Shown in pieces: positions 42,278 to 50,894 of a stretch of DNA of 64,000 nt (its first letter is position 1; each line of letters begins with the position of its first letter). The DNA comes from Amycolatopsis umgeniensis (lineage in GTDB: Bacteria; Actinomycetota; Actinomycetes; Mycobacteriales; Pseudonocardiaceae): NCBI RefSeq assembly GCF_014205155.1, contig NZ_JACHMX010000001.1:1612001-1676000 (forward strand), given 5' to 3'. The notes beneath the pieces were generated by a model, which was not told the origin of the DNA, searched no databases, and was given only the letters and a program-made list of their open reading frames with translations. Both the position numbers and the translations under genes were made by a program.

Positions 42278-42857
42278 GCTGCAACTCCTCTTCTGTAGGG
42301 GCGAGTTCAGCAGAGTCGGCTCCCTGTTGCGAGCAGGGAGCCGCACCTATTCGAGCTCCTTTTCACGAAGCTTTCCCAGGTGCGGTTAGTACAGGATTCC
42401 GACTCGTTAGCCAGTCTGCCGGGAACTGGTTGCTCCGATCGACCGACGAAGCCGCATGCGCTGAACGGTGGCCGCGTAACGCCGAACGGTCATGGTCGAT
42501 AGGCGCGGCAAATACACTGAGGCAAAACGCGATTATCCGCGAGACCGAACTACCTGAATGCCGACGGGTTCACTCTTTAAGGCGCGTTGTTACGCTCACT
42601 CGCGACACGCGGTGGTTTCGGAGACGCGATGCTGCTCTGTTCAGATGGCAGCACCTACCACTCTCGGCCGAGTCGGCGATTAGTCGCCTGCTACCAATCG
42701 CAGCCGCTGGCTGCGTTCCGGCGTACGTCACCACGAAACCCACGAGCTCCCTACCTGCGGGTATACCGCTAGGCGTGATCTACTGGATGAGCGCGCAGGA
42801 ATAGTCGGGGAATATGACTAATCGCAACGCTCAGGCTCGGGGGAGGCTGATTCGGAC
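42278..42857. other. Intergenic region with a perfect hairpin
   Basis: 580 bases. A perfect 9-bp hairpin (GGCTCCCTG, loop TTGCGAG, complement) lies at 42318-42342, in the leader of the leftward gene. No T tract follows. Open frames in the remaining 400 bases have no recognisable product or ribosome site. The base composition is lower in GC than the neighbourhood. Confidence 0.45.
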
Positions 42858-43067
42858 ATGACTGACATCAATCAGGGGCACGTGGACGACAACGACGGAC
42901 GGGCACGGTGGGTGCGCTCCAGCTATTCAACACCCCACAATAACTGCGTGGAGCTGCTAATCCTCCACACCGGAGTCCTGGTGCGGGATTCGAAGGACGC
43001 CCGCGGTGAAACCCTGGCGTTCGACCGTGAGGCCTGGACAGCCTTCCTGTCTCGCATCATGCGCTAA
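42858..43067 (+). CDS. DUF397 protein
   Basis: 69 residues. ARWVRSSYSTPHNNCVELLI, VLVRDSKDARGETLAFDREAWTAFL is the standard DUF397 sequence. These small actinobacterial proteins are encoded beside Scr1-type helix-turn-helix regulators and are thought to act with them, some as toxin/antitoxin-like pairs and some in developmental control. ATG at 42858. Here it lies upstream of the regulator gene, the reverse of the more usual order. Confidence 0.88.
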   Translation: MTDINQGHVDDNDGRARWVRSSYSTPHNNCVELLILHTGVLVRDSKDARGETLAFDREAWTAFLSRIMR

Positions 43068-43208
43068 GCTCTCATCACAGACAGTTGCACGCGCCCCGGT
43101 CACGCATTTCACACGACCCGATCGACGGACGAGGTCGACGGGAATGTATCTTTTCAGTGGCCCTCAGAGGGGCGAGTGTTCCTTCGTGAGGCGAGATGGG
43201 GAGAAGGA

Positions 43209-44057
43209 GTGTCACGCGAGGCCGTCAATGCCCGCAGGGAGCTAGGCGCAAGCCTGAAGAAAGCGCGCGAGGCGATCGGATGCCCCCAGAAGCGGGCCGC
43301 GGCAGCTCTGGATTGCACGCAGCCGAAGATCAACAAGATCGAGAACGACCTCGTAGCGATCCGTCCTCAAGACTTGACCCGATTGCTGCGTTTCTACGAG
43401 GTACCCGACGCTGAGGCTGATCGCATCCGGATGCTGGCCGCGCAAGCGAAAGGCGGGCCCGTGGCGGGGATCCTCGCGAACCGCGACTACCTCACGCTCC
43501 TGAAGGCAGAGCGCGAGGCCGTGGAGATTCTCGGCTGTTACAGCGAGCGCCTTCCCAACCTGTTCCAGTGTGAGCCGTACATCATGAAGCAGTACGAAGT
43601 CGAGGGAGCCCTTTACGACTTCACATCCGTGCTCGAGGCACGCCAGGAGCGGGAAGCGCTGTTTCAGAGCGACAGGCCGCCACGGTACCGGGCGTTGTTC
43701 AGCCCGTCGTCGTTCGATCGGCTTCCCGGCGGCCGGAAGGCCGGGCTTTACCGCGAGCAGATCCAGCATCTGCGACGGATGATGGACGACTACGCAGATC
43801 ACCTCTTCGTACACGTGGTGCCCTTCGAGGCCAACCTGGCTTACTGGCCCCATGACCTGACAATCCTGAGGCTCGACGGACAGGGCAAGGACATGGTCTA
43901 CCACGAGTACGCCGGCGGCCCTGCCCGGATCTATCGCGGACGTCAGCAGGTCGAGAGCCACATCGGAGAGTGGGAGAAGGTGTTCCGGCAGGCGCTCAGC
44001 ATCGAAGACAGCAGGGCCGCCCTCCTCGAGATGCACGACGCGGCTTCACGGTGGTGA
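43209..44057 (+). CDS. Scr1-type helix-turn-helix regulator
   Basis: About 282 residues. N-terminal XRE helix-turn-helix (ELGASLKKAREAIGCPQKRAAAALDCTQPKINKIENDL) followed by the DUF5753/Scr1 effector-like domain (residues about 100-275: ERLPNLFQCEPYIMKQY, RYRALFSPSSFDRLPGG, YHEYAGGPARIYRGRQQVE). Partners DUF397. The GTG at 43209 is chosen because GGGGAG precedes it; the frame extends to 43176. Genes of this kind are many per genome in mycelial actinobacteria and tied to differentiation or antibiotic control. Confidence 0.85.
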   Translation: MSREAVNARRELGASLKKAREAIGCPQKRAAAALDCTQPKINKIENDLVAIRPQDLTRLLRFYEVPDAEADRIRMLAAQAKGGPVAGILANRDYLTLLKAEREAVEILGCYSERLPNLFQCEPYIMKQYEVEGALYDFTSVLEARQEREALFQSDRPPRYRALFSPSSFDRLPGGRKAGLYREQIQHLRRMMDDYADHLFVHVVPFEANLAYWPHDLTILRLDGQGKDMVYHEYAGGPARIYRGRQQVESHIGEWEKVFRQALSIEDSRAALLEMHDAASRW

Positions 44058-44170
44058 GAGCCTTGGCTGTAACGAGGGCCCGACAGCAATCCGCCCTCGA
44101 CGAGCGCGATCCCACTTATTCGCTAACATCGGAGAATATTCCGGAAGGCGACGACGGGGAGGCTCGGCCG

Positions 44171-45055
44171 ATGTCCGAGAGAAAGTCTGATCCGGTTCCA
44201 CCAGAAGGTGTCGACTTGAATCGACCGAGCGTCGCTCGGGTATACGACTATTACCTGGGAGGTACCGCCAACTGGGCGGTAGACCGCGACTTCGGCGATC
44301 GCGTGCGGTCAAAATTTCCACTGGTGAGGGATATCGCCCTGGCCAACCGCCAATTACTCAACCGGGTGGTCCGGCATTTGACCAAACGAGGTGTACGACA
44401 GTTCCTCGACATCGGCGCCGGCGTCCCGACCGCGGGCAACACACACCAGGTGGCCGACGAGGCACAGCGCGAAGCTGGCGCGACGCCGGACGTGCGCGTC
44501 GTTTACGTCGACAACGACCCGGTGGCGGTCGCGCACGCCAACATGCTCCTGAATCGGGAAGGTGACGCGTCCCGGCAGACCGTTGTCGAGGGCGACCTTC
44601 GCGATCCGGACGAGCTGTGGCGGCAAGCGATCGACACCCAATTGCTTGACCCGGATGAGCCGATCGCCTTGCTGCTCATCGCAGTACTTCACTTTCATCA
44701 ACCAGACAGGGACGGCAACGATACCAGTCCCGAATCCGTCGCTCGATTCCGAGAACTGCTGCCGCGAGGCTCTTATATCGCGATATCACATGTAACCGAC
44801 GAAGGTGTGCCAGAGGCGTCATCCAAGAGCCTTGCCGAGCTCAAACGAATGTACGACGAATCCAGCAGCAGTAACGTCATCCTACGGACGCGTGAACAAA
44901 TCTCGGCGCTACTCGACGATTTCGAGATCATCGAACCGGGCTGGGTGTGGACACCGGACTGGCATCCGGAGGAGACCGGCCCGACCGCCCGTCCGGTGTC
45001 GTTCAACTCGTCGAATGAAGCGGTGGTCTGGGCGGGTGTGGGACAGAAGCCGTAG
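44171..45055 (+). CDS. DUF574-type SAM-dependent methyltransferase
   Basis: 294 residues. DLNRPSVARVYDYYLGGTANW is the diagnostic opening of the actinobacterial DUF574 S-adenosyl methyltransferase family. SAM-site elements are FLDIGAGVPTAGNTHQVAD, RVVYVDNDPVAVAHANMLL and GDLRDPDELW, with a late SNEAVVWAGVGQKP end. Substrates are not known for this family. The ATG at 44171 has GGGGAGG eight bases before it. It lies directly downstream of the DUF397/Scr1 regulator pair, a frequent neighbourhood. Confidence 0.87.
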   Translation: MSERKSDPVPPEGVDLNRPSVARVYDYYLGGTANWAVDRDFGDRVRSKFPLVRDIALANRQLLNRVVRHLTKRGVRQFLDIGAGVPTAGNTHQVADEAQREAGATPDVRVVYVDNDPVAVAHANMLLNREGDASRQTVVEGDLRDPDELWRQAIDTQLLDPDEPIALLLIAVLHFHQPDRDGNDTSPESVARFRELLPRGSYIAISHVTDEGVPEASSKSLAELKRMYDESSSSNVILRTREQISALLDDFEIIEPGWVWTPDWHPEETGPTARPVSFNSSNEAVVWAGVGQKP

Positions 45056-45058
45056 CCC

Positions 45059-45290
45059 TGACGGGAAACGCCGACTGGGCACCCGCCGGCGAGCTTCTCC
45101 TCGCCGGAAACCAGCACGCTGCCGCACTCCAGGCCGACGTCACCCACCCGGCCGACGTCCGTGCGGTCTTCGCCCGCTACCGCGTCGCCACGGTCTCCGG
45201 AAGCTGCCTCGCGCTCACTCACCTGGCCCGCGCACGGAATCTTCCTGCGCGTCGTCCGCGATTCGACAGTAACCCGCTTGGCCTAACAGC
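45059..45290 (+). pseudogene. Possible methyltransferase-like fragment
   Basis: No start codon of its own is convincing. The frame from 45059 reads LTGNADWAPAGELLLAGNQ, then HAAALQADVTHPADVRAVF. This weakly resembles the SAM-binding stretch of DUF574 proteins and could be a relic of a second copy. The next 200 bases to 45486 show no gene. Confidence 0.25.
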
Positions 45291-45486
45291 TCTGAGTCCG
45301 CGCAGGTCACGATCATGACCGCACTGCGACGCGGGAGTGGCGACGGTCTTCTACTCCATGAGAAGCCGAGTTGAAGACCGCGTTGGTTCCGACGCACGGC
45401 GAGGCGGTTTGTATCGTGGTGGCTGTTCTCGGTTCAGTAGCGCAGCCGGTGTCGTCGTGGATCAGCGAAACCCGGAGGTGTGGTGA

Positions 45487-45918
45487 GTGGCCGACGTGGT
45501 CAACGGATGGGGCTCGGTGCCTGATGGTGTGACACCCGCCCAAGCGAGGGTGTCCTGGGTGCCGGGGAACGCGATGGTGATCGCGTTGACCGGTGACCTG
45601 GACTCCACTTCGGTGCCCGTTCTCGCCTCGGCAGCAGCCCTGGTACTGGAGCGGGTCCCGCGGCCAGGGGTGATCGTGATCGACCTGGACGCGGTCACAT
45701 TCCTGACCGTGGCCGGGATCCACGCGTTGCACCACGCCACCGACACCGCCGCGGCAGCGGGTGTCACGGTGCGGATCGCCCGCGGCCGCGACCGAGTCGT
45801 GGACCGCGCGTTGACCGCGACCGGCGCCGACGCTGTCCTGGACAGCTACCCCGACCGGCTCGCCGCCCTCGCCGCCGGCATCCGCGGCGAGTTCGACAAC
45901 CTCATCCGCCATTCCTGA
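45487..45918 (+). CDS. STAS-domain protein, second copy
   Basis: 143 residues, a single STAS domain: VIALTGDLDSTSVPVLASAA, VIVIDLDAVTFLTVAGIHALHHA and YPDRLAALAAGI. It is a paralogue of the protein at 10081. The usual phosphorylated D-S-S/T-G segment reads L-T-V-A-G, without Ser, so regulation by an anti-sigma kinase is doubtful or uses the Thr. The GTG at 45487 has GGAGG nine bases upstream. No sigma or anti-sigma gene is adjacent. Confidence 0.72.
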   Translation: MADVVNGWGSVPDGVTPAQARVSWVPGNAMVIALTGDLDSTSVPVLASAAALVLERVPRPGVIVIDLDAVTFLTVAGIHALHHATDTAAAAGVTVRIARGRDRVVDRALTATGADAVLDSYPDRLAALAAGIRGEFDNLIRHS

Positions 45919-45990
45919 CAAGACAGTCGTCCCTTCCCGACTTGGTCACGGACCCGCAGCGCGATCGTTTCGACATCATGCAGCAACGCC

Positions 45991-48093
45991 TCAGCGGCAG
46001 GCGTCCGGCAGACCGGGCAGCAGTTTGTCCAGGGTGATCGGCAGGTCGCGGACGCGGACGCCGGTGGCGTGATGGACGGCGTTGGCGATGGCCGCCGCGG
46101 TACCGACGATGCCGATTTCACCGATTCCTTTGCTGCCCATGGGGTTCACGCGAGGATCGACCTCGTCGAGCCATTCGGCGCGCAGGTCTTCGACGTCCGC
46201 GTTGGTCGCGATGTGGTACTCGGCGAGATCGTGGTTGACGACATGCCCGAAACGCGGGTCCAGGACGCTGTTCTCGTGCAACGCCATGGAAAGACCCATC
46301 GTCATTCCGCCGAGGAACTGCGATCGCGCCGTGACGGGGTTGATGATGCGTCCCGCGTCAAAGGTGCCATGGAGTCGTGACACCCGTATTTCCCCGGTGT
46401 CGGCGTCGACCCGTACCTCGGCGAACTGCGCGCCGAACGCATACATCGCGTAGTCGTCTTCGGCCGGATTGCCCGGAGTGTCGGCACTGATTTCGTCACC
46501 CTCGTCGGGCTCGGTACCGAACTTGTCCCGGAACGCCCGCGCGGACGCGACGAGGGCCGACCCCCAGGACGCGGTCCCGGTGGACCCGCCGGCAACGGTC
46601 GCGGCCGGGTAGACCGTGTCACCGATGCGGACGTCGACCGATTCAGTGGCCACGTCCAGTGCGTCGGCGGTGATCTGCGGCAGGACCGTCCACGCGCCGG
46701 TGCCCAGGTCGGCGGCGCCGATCTCCGCGGTGTAGCGGCCGTTCTCGAACCGGATCACGGCGGTGGAACCGGGCATGCGCTTCGCCGGGTGAACGGAGGC
46801 GGCCACGCCCGTGCCGATCAGCCATCGACCTTCTCGCCGACTGCCGGGGCGGGGATCCCGTTCCGTCCATCCGAAGCGTTCGGCGCCCGTCCGCAGGCAA
46901 GCCACAAGGTGACGGCTGGAGAACGGGTTGCCGGTCTCGGGATCGCGCTCCGGTTCGTTGAGCACGCGCAACTCGATGGGATCGAGGCCGAGCGCGACGG
47001 CGAGTTCGTCCATCGCGACTTCGGGGCCGAACATACCGGGACATTCGCCCGGCGCACGCATCCAAGACGGCACCGGCACATCGAGCGCGGCCAATCGATG
47101 AGAAGTCGCCCGGTTCGGTACGGCGTACATCATCCGCGTGGGTGCGGCGGTCTGTTCGGCGTACTCCTTGATCCGCGACGTCTGTTCGACGACGTCCATG
47201 CTGAGGGCCCGCAGCCTGCCGTCGCGGTCGGCGCCGAGCCGGACGCGCTGAATCGTGGGGGTGCGATAACCGGTGAGGCTGAACATCTGCTGCCGGGTCA
47301 CCGCCAGTTTGACCGGCCGTCCGGGCAGGGCCCGTGCGGCCATCGCCGCGAGCACCACGTTGGCGTGCGGAGTGCCTTTCGATCCGAAGCCGCCGCCGAC
47401 GTAAGGGCAGATCACCCGGACCCGCTCGCCGGGCAATCCGAACACTTCCGCGACCGTGGACCGCATCGGGTGAACGCCTTGGGTCGAGTCCCACAAGGTC
47501 AGTGTTTCGTTGTCCCACAACGCGGTGGTGGCGTGCGGTTCCAGGGGGTTGTTGTGGTACATCGCCGTCGTGTAGGTCTCGGTCACGGTCACCGCGGCGT
47601 CGTGGAGCGCGGTCTCGACGTCGCCTTCGGAAGTGTCGGACGGGAAATCCGCGTTGAGGATGTCCGGCTTGTACAGGTCGGATCGGTCCGCCGCGAACCG
47701 GGTGTCGTACGGCTGGGCGTCGTACTCCACGTCCACCAGTCCGGCGGCGTGCCGCGCGATTTCCGAGGTCTCGGCCAGCACGAGGGCGATCACCTGACCG
47801 CGGAAGGCGACATCCCGATCCTGCAGGACCGCCAGTTCGGCGTCTTCGGTCGAGGCGAGCCGCTCCGCGGTCAAGGGCGTGATCACGCGGAGAACACCTT
47901 CGAGGGCTTCCGCTTTTCCGGTATCGAACCGGACGCATTCGCCCCTGGCGACGTCGGCCTGAATGAGATGGCCGTACGCGGGCCGCTCGACCTGGGCTTC
48001 GTAGGCATACGGGGCCGTGCCGGTGACCTTCTTCCGTCCGTCGTCGCGAGTCCGGGCCTGGCCGATCGCACGCGGCTCCAGCAGTCCGGTCAT
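45991..48093 (-). CDS. Molybdenum hydroxylase, molybdopterin-binding subunit (PaoC/YagR-like)
   Basis: 700 residues, large subunit of a xanthine-dehydrogenase-family enzyme that oxidises aldehydes or N-heterocycles. Landmarks: GTAPYAYEAQVERPAYGHLIQ, NNPLEPHATTALWD, CPYVGGGFGSKG (cofactor site), MRAPGECPGMFGPEVAMDELA, and the catalytic-Glu motif GSKGIGEIGIVG near the C-terminus. Its start overlaps the FAD-subunit stop by four bases. The [2Fe-2S] subunit encoded first in the operon carries an in-frame stop, so this subunit may not be part of a working enzyme in this strain. Confidence 0.9.
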   Translation of the reverse strand: MTGLLEPRAIGQARTRDDGRKKVTGTAPYAYEAQVERPAYGHLIQADVARGECVRFDTGKAEALEGVLRVITPLTAERLASTEDAELAVLQDRDVAFRGQVIALVLAETSEIARHAAGLVDVEYDAQPYDTRFAADRSDLYKPDILNADFPSDTSEGDVETALHDAAVTVTETYTTAMYHNNPLEPHATTALWDNETLTLWDSTQGVHPMRSTVAEVFGLPGERVRVICPYVGGGFGSKGTPHANVVLAAMAARALPGRPVKLAVTRQQMFSLTGYRTPTIQRVRLGADRDGRLRALSMDVVEQTSRIKEYAEQTAAPTRMMYAVPNRATSHRLAALDVPVPSWMRAPGECPGMFGPEVAMDELAVALGLDPIELRVLNEPERDPETGNPFSSRHLVACLRTGAERFGWTERDPRPGSRREGRWLIGTGVAASVHPAKRMPGSTAVIRFENGRYTAEIGAADLGTGAWTVLPQITADALDVATESVDVRIGDTVYPAATVAGGSTGTASWGSALVASARAFRDKFGTEPDEGDEISADTPGNPAEDDYAMYAFGAQFAEVRVDADTGEIRVSRLHGTFDAGRIINPVTARSQFLGGMTMGLSMALHENSVLDPRFGHVVNHDLAEYHIATNADVEDLRAEWLDEVDPRVNPMGSKGIGEIGIVGTAAAIANAVHHATGVRVRDLPITLDKLLPGLPDACR

Positions 48094-49094
48094 CCTTCAC
48101 CCTCCCTGGCCGTCAGGTCTCGCAGTACCGCGGCCATGGTGCGCGCCGCGAGCGGGATCTTGAACGCGTTGCCGCCATCGAGACCGTCCAACGGACGCGC
48201 GTCGGCGAGTTCGGCCTCGGCGGCCATCCGGAAAAGGTGGTCATCGGGCCTTCCGCCGCGGAGGACCTCTTCGGCACGGAGCGCGCGCCAGGGTTTGTGC
48301 GCCACTCCCCCGAAAGCGATCCTGACATCGTCGATCTTTCCGTCCGATTCGGACATCGCGGCGGCGACGGAAACGAGCGCGAAGGTATAGGAGGCCCGAT
48401 CTCGGACCTTGCGGTAGGCCGACCGGCGGGTCCAGGGGGCGGGCAGGCTGATTTCGGTGATGAGCTCGCCGTGCTCCAGCACGGTGTCGTGTTCCGGATG
48501 GTCACCCGGCAGCCGGTGCAATTCGACGAACGGGACGCTTCGCGTGCCCGACGGACCGAGTACGCGCACCTGCGCCTCCAGCACCGACAACGCGACCGCC
48601 ATGTCCGATGGATGTGTCGCGGCGCACCGTTCGGACGCCCCGAGGATCGCGTGGTGACGCGTGTAACCGTCGAGTGCGGAACAGCCGGAGCCGGGTGATC
48701 GCTTGTTGCACGGCGTCGTGACGTCCTGGAAGTACACGCATCGAGTGCGCTGCAAAGGATTTCCGCCGACGGTCGCCATATTCCGCAGCTGCGGTGAGGC
48801 ACCCGACAACAGTGCCTCGGCCAGGACGGGATACCGCTCGAGCACACGACGGTCGGCCGCCAGATCGCTGTTGCGCACGCCAGCCCCGATCACCAAGCAA
48901 CCGTCGCCGCTCTCGTGAATTTCTGTGGAGATGACACCGGTGACGTCGACGACGCGGGCCGGGTGCGTGATACCGAGCTTCAGATGGTCGACCAGGTTGG
49001 TCCCGCCGCCCAGGAAGACCGCTGTGGGGTCGCATGCCACGGTTTGCACGGCGTCGGCGGCGGTGGCCGCCCGGGTGAAGGTGAACGGTCTCAT
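48090..49094 (-). CDS. Molybdenum hydroxylase, FAD-binding subunit (PaoB/YagS-like)
   Basis: 334 residues. N-terminal PCMH FAD domain (VFLGGGTNLVDHLKLG) and the middle ASPQLRNMATVGGNPLQRTRC. The Cys-rich insertion CVYFQDVTTPCNKRSPGSGC is where E. coli PaoB binds an extra [4Fe-4S] cluster, so this is the periplasmic-aldehyde-oxidoreductase type and not plain xanthine dehydrogenase. ATG at 49094 overlaps the original stop of the iron-sulfur subunit (ATGA). Confidence 0.9.
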   Translation of the reverse strand: MRPFTFTRAATAADAVQTVACDPTAVFLGGGTNLVDHLKLGITHPARVVDVTGVISTEIHESGDGCLVIGAGVRNSDLAADRRVLERYPVLAEALLSGASPQLRNMATVGGNPLQRTRCVYFQDVTTPCNKRSPGSGCSALDGYTRHHAILGASERCAATHPSDMAVALSVLEAQVRVLGPSGTRSVPFVELHRLPGDHPEHDTVLEHGELITEISLPAPWTRRSAYRKVRDRASYTFALVSVAAAMSESDGKIDDVRIAFGGVAHKPWRALRAEEVLRGGRPDDHLFRMAAEAELADARPLDGLDGGNAFKIPLAARTMAAVLRDLTAREGEG

Positions 49095-49678
49095 TCACTC
49101 GCCCCCGTCCGGTGGATGGCCGCGACGATGCCGTCGTAGGCGCCGCAACGGCAGAGGTTGCCGCTCATCCGTTCGGCGACTTCGGCTTCCGTCCACTGTG
49201 GAGCCGCGGTCACCGGCGTGGTGACATGACTGGGCGAACCGTCGCGGAATTCCGCCAGCAATCCCGCCGCCGAGCAGATCTGCCCAGGGGTGCAGTAGCC
49301 GCATTGCTAGGCGTCACACGCCAGAAAAGCCTTTTGCAACGGATTCAAGTCACCCTCGGCGGCCATACCGGCGGCCGTGGTGACATCGGCGCCTTCGCAG
49401 GTCACGGCGAGCACCAGGCAGGCCAGTATCCGGCGGCCGTCGAGCAGAACCGTGCAGGCTCCACACTGGCCGTGATCGCATCCTTTTTTCACACTGTGCA
49501 CATCGAGGTGCTCTTGCACCAGGTCCAGCAAGGTTCGACGGGGATCTACGGTCGACCGGTACGCGATCCCGTCCACACGCAGATCGATCGTGTACGCCTC
49601 GACAGCCGGGTCGGCTGTGGCCACATCCTCACCGCCTCGTCCCTTGATCCTCTGTGTCGAGCGATACCCCGCTTTCAT
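49091..49678 (-). pseudogene. [2Fe-2S] subunit of molybdenum hydroxylase with in-frame amber codon
   Basis: PaoA/YagT-like small subunit. The N-terminal plant-type ferredoxin motif is intact (KKGCDHGQCGACTVLLDGRR). At 49309-49307 a TAG replaces the residue before QCGYCTPGQICSAAG, so translation should stop after FLACDA. Beyond it the same frame continues unbroken through the second cluster motif (MSGNLCRCGAYDGIV) to a TGA at 49091 that overlaps the FAD-subunit ATG. A single substitution (Tyr or Gln codon to TAG) explains it. The start is ATG 49678 or GTG 49624. No export signal is visible. Confidence 0.85.
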
Positions 49679-49704
49679 CGCTCCGAAACCGGCACCGGAA
49701 AGCC

Positions 49705-49905
49705 ATGTATGTACGGGAAGACGCCAAGGCTTTCCACGGAAAGCTTCAACGAACTCGAAGGGAGCAAGACCAAGGCATGGGCATCGATCGCGGAACTAGG
49801 CAAAGCCGGGCCGCGCCCACTCGACGCACAGATATCGACCTTTTGGACGCACTGCCACACCTGGCACTGTTCGACATCACCCAGCTCGGGGTGAAGCTCG
49901 TGTAG
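49705..49905 (+). pseudogene. Possible serine-recombinase C-terminal remnant
   Basis: A short frame ending DIDLLDALPHLALFDITQLGVKLV just before the left repeat of the tRNA-linked island. The words LLDALPHLAL and LFDITQL-VKL resemble the C-terminal end of large serine recombinases from actinobacteria, joined by a deletion. The rest of the frame has no match I recognise. Confidence 0.3.
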
Positions 49906-49908
49906 ATA

Positions 49909-49959
49909 CTGTGTGCCCCCGGTGAGATTCGAACTCACACTGGACGGGTTTTGAATCCG
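49909..49959. repeat. Left attachment repeat (attL), 51 bp
   Basis: Identical over 51 bases to 53839-53889. The repeat covers the anticodon arm through the 3' end of the tRNA-Leu gene plus five bases beyond. Here only the 3' part of the tRNA is present, so it is not a tRNA gene. Marks the left edge of the island. Confidence 0.88.
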
Positions 49960-50503
49960 GCCAGGAAGTAACCCACCACCTGTGACGACGTCGATGCGAC
50001 CACCGTTTTGGGGGTGAGGCGGGGGTGTGCGTCCGTCTGAACGCCCTTTCAGGGGCACATCGAGCATGTCCAGGACGGATGTCAGTCGCCCCCCGCCAGC
50101 CGCACTGAGACCTGTACCCCTCCCGGTCTAGCTCGGGAGCGGCACAAGATGCTGGCAGGTGGTGGAACTACCAGGGCGACAGCCATTCTCTACGCTACGT
50201 AACCAAATCGGTCAAACACTAACCGTTGGTTAGCAACTACACATAGGGCTCCTGGGAAACCCGGGAAACAAACTCGCAAACCCGCAAATCTACCAACGTT
50301 GAATATTAGCTCTTTGTGCAGCTCAAAGGCACTTTCCGAGCCAGCGGAGTCACCAGATGTGAGTGCGACTCACATCCGGTGAACGGTAAAACTCGCCACC
50401 CGCCATCTGTCAGCATGTTTGGTCGACCGCTACGAAACGTCACCATAGCGGGCCGCCATTCGCGGCCTGCCGACTCCCACGAGCGGAAGGATACGATCGC
50501 ACC
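49960..50503. other. Island left-end non-coding region with palindromes
   Basis: 544 bases without a supported gene. It holds CTAACC-GTT-GGTTAG at 50219-50233 and a near-perfect 31-base palindrome at 50349-50379 (14-base arms, one mismatch, three-base centre). Lower GC than the chromosome in its right half. Probably the promoter region of the coiled-coil and PIN-like genes. Confidence 0.45.
50349..50379. repeat. 31-base near-perfect palindrome
   Basis: Arms CACCAGATGTGAGT and its complement with one mismatch, centre GCG. It lies about 125 bases before the coiled-coil protein gene of the island. Could be an operator or an RNA hairpin. Confidence 0.55.
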
Positions 50504-50794
50504 ATGCCTGAAGAGGAGCTGACGCAGCGCGTTGCCCGTCTTGAACGCCAGGTGGCCGAACTGGCCGAACGCTCGGCCGACGCCACGGCGGGGCGCGTAC
50601 TCGCGGCAGGCGCCGATCGGGACGTCGCAGAAGTCCGCGCGGAGCTACGAGCCCACACAGGAACGCTCAATACCCTGCGCGAGGACCAGATCGACCTCCG
50701 GGAGGAGATGCGCCGCGGGTTCACCGCCGCCAACACGTCCCTTCAGCAAATCGTCGTCCTGCTTGAGGCGACCGGACAGGAAGACGGCAAATAA
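50504..50794 (+). CDS. Small coiled-coil protein
   Basis: 96 residues, hydrophilic. LTQRVARLERQVAELAERSA has leucine-type heptads, and a second helix (VRAELRAHTGTLNTLREDQID) ends in IVVLLEATGQ. Similar small proteins occur on actinobacterial mobile elements without a known role. ATG at 50504 with GAAGGA upstream. It precedes the PIN-like gene by 100 bases in the same direction and may be co-expressed. Confidence 0.6.
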   Translation: MPEEELTQRVARLERQVAELAERSADATAGRVLAAGADRDVAEVRAELRAHTGTLNTLREDQIDLREEMRRGFTAANTSLQQIVVLLEATGQEDGK

Positions 50795-50894
50795 CCCCGG
50801 TGCTAGACGGCGTCTCGAACCCACATGACCCGGGGCTCGCGACCAGGAGTGAAGCCTTACCCCCGGCCTGGCAGCCCCTCAGAGAGGCAAGAAA

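Noticed and set aside
42430..42804. Open frame of 124 codons between the membrane protein gene and DUF397
   Set aside because: No ribosome site, odd residue composition and no recognisable motif; left as intergenic.
49909..49959. Second tRNA-Leu gene
   Set aside because: Only the anticodon arm to 3' end is present; the 5' acceptor strand and D arm are missing, so it is an att repeat.
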